Positions 1 through 5,174 of a stretch of 5,174 nucleotides of DNA are shown one piece after another; positions within the stretch are counted from its first letter, which is position 1; each line of letters begins with the position of its first letter. Source of the stretch: Acidobacteriota bacterium (lineage in GTDB: Bacteria; Acidobacteriota; Terriglobia; UBA7540); assembly GCA_003165615.1 (NCBI GenBank), contig PLWR01000292.1, positions 4,463 through 9,636 of the forward strand, given 5' to 3'. The translations under genes and the position numbers were made by a program. The notes beneath the pieces are model-generated. The model saw only the letters and a program-made list of their open reading frames with translations. It was not told where the DNA came from and did no database searches.

Positions 1-51
1 CCAAGGGGGCGAGGGAAGAAAAATCTTTGGCGTTGGTGCTGTAATCACAAG

Positions 52-75
52 CCTCTCTGCGACAAAGGGGAGAGG
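52..75 (-). other. weak hairpin beyond the DUF362 gene
   Basis: CCTCTC (52-57) pairs with GAGAGG (70-75) around a 12-base loop, 31 bases beyond the stop codon of the DUF362 gene. No T-run follows it on the minus strand, so I do not call it an intrinsic terminator. Nothing else recognisable lies in 1-105. Confidence 0.2.
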
Positions 76-105
76 GCTCGCATCTTTACTTCTCCTCCGT
101 GCCCG

Positions 106-1113
106 TCACCTTTCCACCTGCTCGATGCGCTTCGGATCGCAAGTCCCTAGCCGGTGCTCGGCATCAGCGGCCGTCGCGATGTACGTCGGCTCGCGCTTCA
201 ATTCGCGGAGCGGCTTCATTCCGGCCTCAGCGCGCTTCTTCTCGATGATCTTCCAACCCACGTAATCCAGCGCCACAGGGTCGCGCGAAACCAGCAAGCC
301 GTTGAATGGCCACATCCATTGCGGCATGTAGGACGGCCCGCCGTCGTATTGCGCGTTGAGGCCATCGCAGATGTGCAGGCGCACTTTCTGCCGGATGGGG
401 AGGAACGCGTAAACGTCAGCCACGTAAGGGTTGCATGCGTCCGAATGATACTTGTTGGGGTTGTGAATTGCGCCAAACATACTCTTGAGCGCCAGCGTGA
501 CTCCGGCGATGCCGTGGTCCTTGAGCACCGGCAGATTGATGACCGCGTCGCAGACCTGCGTCAGCGTGCGGCACAAAAGACTGCCCGCCTTGCCGAAGGT
601 CGAGAGGTCCTCCTCAAAACCCATCACGTCATTGCCAAAACACCGGACACCCGAACCGTGCTCGGCGATCTTGAATCGGGCGCGCTCCAGGTCGGAGTTT
701 TGCCGGTCCCAGATGACCATCTCGGTAATTCCCGCTTGCCGCAGACGCTCCGTAATGGCCTCCACCAGCTCCGGGTGCGTGGCGTTGCCCCGGCCGCCCA
801 GACAATTCACCTTCAGCCCCACCACCTCGCCCGGGCGCACCACCTTCTTCCACGCTTCGATGGGGGAGTCGCAGTCGAAGGATGCCTGCATGGCGCGGTC
901 GAGCAATTGGGCGAGCGGCGCGGAGTCGAAACCCGTCCCGGCGCTGCGGATTTTCGCGTCGCGGGCAATGACCACGCGGGACCGCCCTGGTTCGGCGGAT
1001 GGCAACGCCATGGCGCGGCTGTCATCCAGCTTAAGCGCGGCAAGTGTGCTCCCCAGCATGAAGCCCTGCTTCAGGAAGGAGCGGCGGGTTGGCGGGAAAG
1101 GTGGCTTCCGCAT
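106..1113 (-). CDS. Tat-exported DUF362 family protein
   Basis: This 335-residue protein opens with a twin-arginine signal: R10-R11 in TRRSFLKQG, a hydrophobic stretch (about residues 18-27) and a likely cleavage after AMA (34-36). It is therefore probably exported folded across the inner membrane. The mature part matches what I know of the DUF362 family (PF04015), with V-x-L-K-V-N near residues 98-103 and the conserved block NLPVLKDHGIAGVTLALKSMFG at about 192-213, followed by NPNKYH. The family has no settled function. Many relatives carry ferredoxin-type cysteine clusters; here the cysteines are scattered and no CxxCxxC is visible, so this looks like a stand-alone DUF362 domain. The start is supported by GGAGG seven bases upstream of the ATG (1121-1125 on the plus strand). 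The gene is isolated, with no partner within 1 kb downstream of the next minus-strand genes. A 339-residue plus-strand frame across the same DNA is judged a shadow. Confidence 0.88.
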   Translation of the reverse strand: MRKPPFPPTRRSFLKQGFMLGSTLAALKLDDSRAMALPSAEPGRSRVVIARDAKIRSAGTGFDSAPLAQLLDRAMQASFDCDSPIEAWKKVVRPGEVVGLKVNCLGGRGNATHPELVEAITERLRQAGITEMVIWDRQNSDLERARFKIAEHGSGVRCFGNDVMGFEEDLSTFGKAGSLLCRTLTQVCDAVINLPVLKDHGIAGVTLALKSMFGAIHNPNKYHSDACNPYVADVYAFLPIRQKVRLHICDGLNAQYDGGPSYMPQWMWPFNGLLVSRDPVALDYVGWKIIEKKRAEAGMKPLRELKREPTYIATAADAEHRLGTCDPKRIEQVER

Positions 1114-1777
1114 GGAAATGCCTCCGACGTGATCTCAGTGGGTCAGAACTCTAGGCGCGGTCAGGAGAATTGAGCGGTGGGCGAAGTCACCCACTCCATG
1201 AGACGAAAACAGACCCAGACTTTTTGCAGCACTCCAGGTGCCAAGTGGCAATCGCCAGTTGCCGGACTCTTTCCTTTGAAACCTCAAACTTCAAATCACC
1301 GAAACGGGCATCAGCCGCTAACAAGTCCAAGTCCTGCCCCCACGCCGCCCCGTTTATCACCGCCTCTTCTCGACTTCACGTCAAACGCAATCTCCTTTCC
1401 TTTCATTAACATTCTGGGATTGCAGGGCGATTTCGGCAATTCCCTGCTCGCGGGATGGGGCCGACGTGCCTTCCCAGGTCCCAGGGAGAGGACGAGATTC
1501 CCTTGCTGGCGTGCCGAGGCCGGGCTTCGATCCTTCCGTGGCTGGGCCGCTGGGCGAACGCTCTCCGCGGCCAGGGGGACGCGGTGTCACCCACGAAATC
1601 GTCGCTCACGGCTGGGACGCTGGCATCGCAGGGACAAACTTACCGATCAGGCTGTCTCCTGGTAAAGTTCTTAATTTATAGGGGGATCGGCGAGAGGCAG
1701 GCCGTGCATATCATCTCTAGCCTATCACGATCAGAGGTTGTTGTCAGGAGAAATTATTACTGGTTAGATACCCGGAT
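1114..1777. other. intergenic region without a credible gene
   Basis: This 664-bp stretch separates the DUF362 gene's start from the hemerythrin remnant. It holds the ribosome-binding site and presumed promoter of the DUF362 gene at its left end, and a small hairpin, GTGGG (1177-1181) with CCCAC (1190-1194). About 1410-1670 is G+C-rich. All three plus-strand frames are free of stops over about 1466-1665, and two minus-strand frames are open over about 1406-1590. None of these frames gives a recognisable protein or has a convincing ribosome-binding site, so I leave them unannotated. Base composition becomes A+T-richer at about 1660-1780. I see no tRNA, riboswitch or known RNA in it. Confidence 0.6.
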
Positions 1778-2017
1778 TCATTGGGAGCAGCCGTCCGTGA
1801 TGCCAGAAACGGCGCCGAAAGGCAAGCGCGAGCTCCGCTTGCTCAGGCAATCCGGTATGAACAACGGGGAATGCCCGGCGCGATTTTTCGTAAATTTCCA
1901 AGGGCCGCCCTTGCCCTTCAGGAAGGGGGCAAACTTCATATCGACATCCAGAATCTCCGCCCCCAGCCAGTCCTTGAGGAAATGCACGGTTGGGGCGGCG
2001 CTAGCGCTTAGTTGCAT
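1778..2017 (-). pseudogene. bacteriohemerythrin remnant (C-terminal helix only)
   Basis: Only about 27 codons of this 79-codon open frame look like real protein. Residues 11-37 (1907-1987) read VHFLKDWLGAEILDVDMKFAPFLKGKG and align without gaps to residues 112-138 of the intact hemerythrin encoded at 2225-2647, with 14 of 27 identical. This is the fourth helix of the hemerythrin bundle. The first about 111 residues, carrying five of the seven iron ligands, are absent. Of the two ligands expected here, the aspartate is kept (D26) but the histidine is replaced by glutamate (E21), so it cannot form a normal di-iron site. The apparent ATG and first codons (2017 down to 1998) lie inside the terminal repeat of the neighbouring palindromic element. 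The tail after about 1907 resembles nothing I know. I read it as a decayed tandem copy cut by the element or by rearrangement around it. About half identity argues against a recent partial duplication. Confidence 0.72.
1822..1842. other. 7-bp perfect hairpin
   Basis: GCAAGCG (1822-1828) and CGCTTGC (1836-1842) form a perfect stem with loop CGAGCTC. It lies just downstream of the hemerythrin remnant on the minus strand, inside that open frame's non-homologous tail. No T-tract follows on the minus strand. It could be the former 3' end of the decayed gene; its role is unknown. Confidence 0.3.
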
Positions 2018-2044
2018 TAATAAGCGATATTATTTGTGGCTCTC

Positions 2045-2071
2045 GGAAGGGCGGGGCTTTAGCCCCGCCGC
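2045..2071 (+). repeat. left 27-bp arm with nested GGGGCT-TT-AGCCCC hairpin
   Basis: This is the inner arm of the palindromic element and the exact reverse complement of 2157-2183. Within it, 2050-2058 and 2061-2069 form a 9-bp G+C-rich stem closed by a two-base loop. Each arm can therefore fold alone, or the two arms can pair with each other. I recall this GGGGCTAAAGCCCC-type motif as a common intergenic repeat in Acidobacteriota genomes; that is memory, not something shown here. Confidence 0.75.
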
Positions 2072-2156
2072 CCATGGGCGAAGGGTTGAATGGGCCTTTA
2101 GGCCCTGAAGGCGCATCTCTTCAGGGGCTAAAGCCCCTAAATCCCACCCAAGTTCT

Positions 2157-2183
2157 GCGGCGGGGCTAAAGCCCCGCCCTTCC
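2157..2183 (-). repeat. right 27-bp arm with nested GGGGCT-AA-AGCCCC hairpin
   Basis: This is the perfect inverted partner of 2045-2071, with its own G+C-rich stem around AA. A third, shorter copy of the same motif, AGGGGCTAAAGCCCCT, sits at 2124-2139, and a degenerate one, GGGCCTTTAGGCCC, at 2092-2105. The element thus carries four related palindromes. They lie directly downstream of the intact hemerythrin gene on its transcribed strand and may end or protect its transcript, but none is followed by a T-run. Confidence 0.7.
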
Positions 2184-2224
2184 ATCCCCGACAAAATAAG
2201 ATCGCTAACTTCTGCAACTAAGCG

Positions 2225-2647
2225 CTAGCGCACTCCTTTGGAGTTCAGGAACGGTGTGTACTTCTTGTCAATGCCCATGATGTGCTTGCTGAGCCAGTCC
2301 TTCAAGAATTCCATCACCTCAATTGTCAGTCCAACTTCGTTCTTCTGAAATTTGCTCTGAAAATCCAGGACGGTCCTGGTCAGGCGGTCGTGCTCGGCCT
2401 TATGGATGGTGTACTCCGGGTATCCGTGCGACTCCATAAGCTTTTCTTCGGTCTTGAAATGCGCCTGCGTATAAGTGACCAGGCTGGAAAGAATCTTGCC
2501 GAGCTGATCCTTGCCATGCCCTCCAATCATAGCCTGGTGAAGCTCATTGATGATTTTCACCAGGTTCTTGTGCTGCATGTCGATGATGCCAATCTGGACG
2601 CTATAGGTGTCACTCCAGGGGAAGAGCAGGGCGGTTGCGGTAGCCAT
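2225..2647 (-). CDS. bacteriohemerythrin (non-heme di-iron O2-binding protein)
   Basis: This 140-residue protein is the usual length of a single-domain bacterial hemerythrin and lacks a signal peptide, so it should be cytoplasmic. It opens with the family signature W11...IGIIDMQHKNL and carries all seven expected di-iron ligands: H26, H63 and E67 (HFKTEE), H82 and H86 (HKAEH), H122 and D127 (HIMGID). Such proteins bind O2 reversibly and are linked to oxygen storage, delivery or sensing; which of these applies here is not readable. The start is well supported by GAGGAG six bases upstream (2654-2659 on the plus strand). The stop TAG (2225-2227) lies inside the 18-bp terminal repeat of the adjacent palindromic element, so the last codons may be set by that insertion. 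A diverged, broken copy of its C-terminus lies beyond the element, pointing to an ancestral tandem pair. The SDR gene 256 bp upstream is on the same strand but probably transcribed separately. Confidence 0.95.
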   Translation of the reverse strand: MATATALLFPWSDTYSVQIGIIDMQHKNLVKIINELHQAMIGGHGKDQLGKILSSLVTYTQAHFKTEEKLMESHGYPEYTIHKAEHDRLTRTVLDFQSKFQKNEVGLTIEVMEFLKDWLSKHIMGIDKKYTPFLNSKGVR

Positions 2648-2903
2648 ATTCGTCTCCTCAATCGGGATTCAGCGAGCCTCGACGAGTCCTTGTGATAAGG
2701 CCAATTTGCAGGACGGTCTCTGGCCGCCGGTCCCTATCATGAATGATTTCGGCGCATCCCGCCGCGGCAGGGTTAACTGCACACACGGCAGCACCGTCGA
2801 GGCCGATGTATTCACCCAGGCTCTCCCTGGGCCTTCCCCTCTTCCATCGGTCCCTGGGGGTGGAATCTTTAATCGATATTTCACAGGCTTGCAAGGCGGG
2901 TCG
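2648..2903. other. intergenic region between hemerythrin and SDR genes
   Basis: These 256 bp should contain the hemerythrin promoter and the SDR 3' end. The only structure I see is a hairpin, CCCAGG (2815-2820) with CCTGGG (2826-2831), loop of five. It lies about 70 bases past the SDR stop and has no T-tract. No credible small gene is present; the short open frames crossing it lack family signatures. Confidence 0.4.
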
Positions 2904-3641
<738 letters not shown>

Positions 3642-3647
3642 CCCCCT
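3642..3647 (-). promoter_or_regulatory. ribosome-binding site that decides the SDR start
   Basis: On the minus strand AGGGGG ends immediately before the upstream ATG (3641) and six bases before the next in-frame ATG (3635). Only the latter spacing is usual for a Shine-Dalgarno site, favouring a start at 3635. Confidence 0.6.
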
Positions 3648-3777
3648 GCCAAAGCGATGAGCTTATAGATTACTCCAAACTCGGTCGCGGGATGAAGTCT
3701 TCTGTTCTGCGCAAGGCGACCCTCAAATTCTGTTCCCCAGAACGGAGATCGGGCGATCAGGCCATTGAGTGATGGGG

Positions 3778-3805
3778 TGATTTGTGATTTGCGATTTGCG
3801 AATTC
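3778..3805 (+). repeat. 7-bp tandem repeat (YGATTTG)
   Basis: TGATTTG (3778-3784), TGATTTG (3785-3791) and CGATTTG (3792-3798) are head-to-tail, followed by a decayed fourth unit, CGAATTC (3799-3805). The phase of seven makes it a candidate slippage tract. It lies more than 130 bp upstream of the SDR start and about 590 bp upstream of the Tat-protein gene, so any regulatory effect is speculative. Confidence 0.7.
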
Positions 3806-3996
3806 GCCAAATTGGTTCATCCTCTCACGTGAAACAGCCGATAGCCGATGCGGGGAAGTGTGTCACGCATGGCTCAGGTCCCTCGCCGCCAACCCACCTT
3901 TGTAAGGTGCAGTGCCATCTTTCACACTCCAGCAAGCAAAAACCTGCTGACCTGGGCGAGCAGCACGAAGCGATCGGGCGCTGCCCTAATTTGAAC

Positions 3997-4199
3997 GTAG
4001 CGCAGTCCTTTAGGGCGGCCCCTACCGGGCTGAACAGGCTGCGGAAAAACTCATTGCCACTGTCATTCTAGGGAGGTCGCCGCGGCGACCGACGAAGAAT
4101 CTCTGTATTTACTTGAAAATTCAAATGCCGGGGTCCTTCGCTGCGTTCAGGATGACAGTATTGGAGCGTTTTTCCGCAAACTCTGAAGCCCGGCGCTAC
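3997..4199. mobile_element. nested inverted-repeat element, MITE-like, about 203 bp
   Basis: Four nested inverted pairs share one centre: GTAGCGC (3997-4003) with GCGCTAC (4193-4199); CCGGGCT (4025-4031) with AGCCCGG (4187-4193); TGCGGAAAAAC (4040-4050) with GTTTTTCCGCA (4168-4178); ACTGTCAT (4059-4066) with ATGACAGT (4152-4159). Inside lie a perfect 16-bp palindrome (4075-4090) and TTGAA-AA-TTCAA (4113-4124). The left arm has about 20 extra bases between the two outermost pairs. The element encodes nothing. The phrase CCTTCGCTGCGTTCAGGATG (4135-4154) resembles an intergenic repeat I associate with Acidobacteriota genomes; a genome search would be needed to confirm copies. No clear target duplication is visible. 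Its sequence is unrelated to the element at 1998-2231, so it would be a second repeat family. Confidence 0.55.
4075..4090. repeat. perfect 16-bp palindrome GGTCGCCGCGGCGACC
   Basis: The sequence equals its own reverse complement over all 16 bases and contains a SacII-type CCGCGG core. It sits in the left half of the 3997-4199 element, not at its centre, so it is an independent hairpin within it. No function is apparent. Confidence 0.7.
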
Positions 4200-4304
4200 A
4201 CCTGAAATAAGGACAGCACCCGCGATCGATAGTGTGCCCGCACCCTTTCTTCAATGCACCATAGCGCTCCGCCGCCGTCGGGAGTATATTGCCGGTGGCG
4301 TGTG

Positions 4305-4343
4305 AAGCCGGTAATGGCAATCCCGATTTGTCGTTGCCGGCTT
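4305..4343 (+). promoter_or_regulatory. structured leader hairpin upstream of the Tat-protein gene
   Basis: AAGCCGGTAA (4305-4314) pairs with TTGCCGGCTT (4334-4343), a 10-bp stem with one T-G wobble and a 19-base loop. GGCAA (4316-4320) in the loop could instead pair with TTGCC (4334-4338), giving a mutually exclusive fold. A further TTGCCGG occurs at 4289-4295. The stem ends 52 bases before the ATG at 4396. It does not match any riboswitch consensus I know; it may be an operator, an RNA leader or chance. Confidence 0.3.
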
Positions 4344-4381
4344 GTGGTTCCGCGAAAGCAGCGAACTGGTTTTCCCAACCC

Positions 4382-4387
4382 AGGAGG
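4382..4387 (+). promoter_or_regulatory. perfect Shine-Dalgarno AGGAGG
   Basis: AGGAGG lies eight bases before the ATG at 4396. This is the strongest ribosome-binding site in the window and fixes the start of the Tat-signal protein. It supports the plus-strand gene over the long antisense frame that covers the same DNA. Confidence 0.85.
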
Positions 4388-4395
4388 ACAAGCGC

Positions 4396-5174
4396 ATGGA
4401 CAGGCGTAAATTCGTGAAGAAATCCCTTGCCGCGATGGGAGCGTCTTTGCTGCCAAGAGCCGGCGCGACGAGTCTGGCCCGTGCTGGTGTTCATGCTGGC
4501 GCTGTCGAACCGACGCCAGGCAAGTTGAGCGTTCAATACATCCGCCCGGAGATCCCGCACTTTGATATTCCCGCCTATCGAGGCGCGCGTTACCAGGACA
4601 CGGTGCCGGACACCCTCGACATCGCCGAGCGCGCGAAATTGTGCATCAACACGCTGACCTCCATTACCGATCCCAATGCGGACATGGAGGTTTACTGGCT
4701 CACCAATTTCTTCCGCAATCCCCCCATCATGCTGCACGACTTCAGCGATTGGGTGGAGACGGCGGAGGCGATGAAGGAGGCGCTGCCGCTGCTTCGAATG
4801 GCCACCGGCTCCAGCCTGAACGACCATGTGGACCCCATTTGGATGCAGGTGATGCTGAAGGAGATCGGCCCGGACGGGTTGGCGTACATTCCGCTCAAAG
4901 GCCGTCCGTGGAGTTTTCTCAGCCTCCCCAAGTCCTACGTCACCCCGCTTTGGAAGGCGGACGGAACCTCTGACGCCGGGCTCCCTCCCGACACCCCCCA
5001 GGTGACCCATCCCGCCTACTGCCAGCGCGTGATTACGACGATGACCCTGTATTACTTGCGGGACAAGAACCCGATGTGGAAGGTGGCCATCGAGAAGATG
5101 ATTGAACGTCTTACCGCTTTGGCCGTGGACAAGGGCGATTACGCCTACTGGCCGCGCGGCGGCTTGCAGCCCTT
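4396..5174 (+). CDS. Tat-exported protein of unknown function, 3' end cut by window
   Basis: The frame is open from the ATG at 4396 to the window edge, giving at least 259 residues; the C-terminus is missing. The N-terminus, MDRRKFVKKSLAAMGASLLP, is a twin-arginine signal (R3-R4) with a short hydrophobic core and a likely cleavage after ARA (28-30), so the protein probably acts outside the cytoplasmic membrane. The mature part is rich in aromatic residues. Conserved-looking blocks are PDTLDIAERAKLCINTLT (71-88), NPPIMLHDFSDW (108-119) and GPDGLAYIPLKGRPW (158-172). I do not recognise a named family. The alternation of helical segments with W/Y/D-rich loops reminds me of six-hairpin (alpha/alpha-toroid) glycoside-hydrolase-like proteins of Acidobacteriota and Planctomycetes, but no catalytic residue can be assigned, so that is a weak guess. 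It is divergent from the SDR gene, with a 754-bp region between them. Confidence 0.88.
   Translation, partial: MDRRKFVKKSLAAMGASLLPRAGATSLARAGVHAGAVEPTPGKLSVQYIRPEIPHFDIPAYRGARYQDTVPDTLDIAERAKLCINTLTSITDPNADMEVYWLTNFFRNPPIMLHDFSDWVETAEAMKEALPLLRMATGSSLNDHVDPIWMQVMLKEIGPDGLAYIPLKGRPWSFLSLPKSYVTPLWKADGTSDAGLPPDTPQVTHPAYCQRVITTMTLYYLRDKNPMWKVAIEKMIERLTALAVDKGDYAYWPRGGLQP

Larger units (their letters stand above)
1998..2231. mobile_element. MITE-like long palindromic element, 234 bp, non-coding
   Basis: The two ends are a perfect 18-bp inverted repeat: GCGCTAGCGCTTAGTTGC at 1998-2015 and its reverse complement at 2214-2231. Moving inward, 2016-2044 and 2184-2213 remain imperfectly complementary (AGCGATATTATTTG against AGCGATCTTATTTTG after reverse complementing). 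Next, 2045-2071 and 2157-2183 are a perfect 27-bp inverted pair, and 2090-2109 matches the reverse complement of 2120-2139 at 16 of 20 positions. The centre is about 2111-2119. The whole element could therefore fold into one long hairpin with arms of about 110 bases. It encodes no protein. The terminal inverted repeats, size and absence of a transposase fit a miniature inverted-repeat element or a REP-type composite. GCGCTAGCGC is itself palindromic, so it is also a direct repeat at both ends (1998-2007 and 2222-2231) and could be a duplicated target. The flanks outside show no other duplication. Which family would mobilise it is unknown. Confidence 0.7.
3642..3996. other. left part of the divergent intergenic region
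   Basis: This is non-coding by inspection. It should carry the SDR promoter; an A+T-rich patch at about 3662-3676 is a candidate, but I cannot fix a -35/-10 pair. It also holds the 7-bp tandem repeat described separately. The short plus-strand frame running through 3784-4071 has no ribosome-binding site or family signature and ends inside a repeat element, so I do not call it a gene. Confidence 0.5.

Noticed and set aside
154..1173. A 339-codon plus-strand open frame
   Set aside because: It is antisense to the DUF362 gene, which has family motifs, a Tat signal and a ribosome-binding site. The plus-strand translation is rich in H, R, V and A without any motif, typical of a G+C-rich antisense shadow.
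1455..2108. A 217-codon plus-strand open frame
   Set aside because: It crosses the hemerythrin remnant on the opposite strand and enters the palindromic element. Its openness is explained by the stop-poor G+C block, and no ribosome-binding site or family match is seen.
1998..2231. CRISPR-like repeat array or intrinsic terminator
   Set aside because: The GGGGCTAAAGCCCC motifs are inverted and irregularly spaced, not direct repeats with unique spacers, and none is followed by a T-run on either strand.
2282..2695. A 137-codon plus-strand frame
   Set aside because: It is antisense to the intact hemerythrin gene and extends past its start; it is a shadow.
2815..2831. Terminator of the SDR gene
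   Set aside because: It is a six-bp CCCAGG/CCTGGG stem about 70 bases past the stop codon and without a T-tract, which is too weak to call.
4205..4395. Riboswitch upstream of the Tat-protein gene
   Set aside because: I compared it by eye with the c-di-GMP and cobalamin consensus elements I remember and found no match; only generic hairpins remain.
4147..5010. A 287-codon minus-strand open frame at the right end
   Set aside because: It covers the start of the plus-strand Tat-protein gene, which has AGGAGG and a clear signal peptide. The minus translation has no recognisable domain and runs into the inverted-repeat element.

Overview
The window looks like a chromosomal stretch from a G+C-rich soil or peat-type bacterium, most likely an Acidobacteriota member. 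That placement is an inference. It rests on Tat-exported proteins of unknown function, wide gene spacing, and intergenic palindromic repeats of the 'GGGGCTAAAGCCCC' and 'CTTCGCTGCGTTCAGGATGACAG' kind, which I associate with that phylum from memory. No rRNA, tRNA or phylogenetic marker gene is present to confirm it.

Layout, left to right. Positions 1-105 hold nothing recognisable except a weak hairpin. Positions 106-1113 (minus) encode a Tat-signal DUF362 protein. Positions 1114-1777 hold no credible gene. Around 1778-2017 (minus) lies a broken C-terminal remnant of a hemerythrin gene. Positions 1998-2231 form a 234-bp long imperfect palindrome with nested hairpins, read here as a MITE-like element. 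It lies exactly between the hemerythrin remnant and an intact bacteriohemerythrin gene (2225-2647, minus) that has all seven di-iron ligands. A short-chain dehydrogenase/reductase gene (2904-3641, minus) follows. A 754-bp divergent intergenic region (3642-4395) then contains a 7-bp tandem repeat, a second nested inverted-repeat element (3997-4199) and a structured leader. Finally, a Tat-exported protein of unknown function begins at 4396 on the plus strand behind a perfect AGGAGG and runs off the right edge.

The three minus-strand genes are too far apart (about 1.1 kb and 256 bp) to call a tight operon, and no shared pathway is evident. DUF362 is a family of unknown role, the bacteriohemerythrin would bind oxygen or sense O2/redox, and the SDR substrate cannot be read from sequence.

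The most interesting part is 1778-2647. A long palindromic element sits between two diverged hemerythrin copies. One copy is intact except that its stop codon lies inside the element's terminal repeat. The other is reduced to its last helix, has lost an iron-ligand histidine, and has an ATG supplied by the opposite terminal repeat. No new defence or metabolic system is convincingly present; the novelty is in the repeat elements and the uncharacterised Tat protein.
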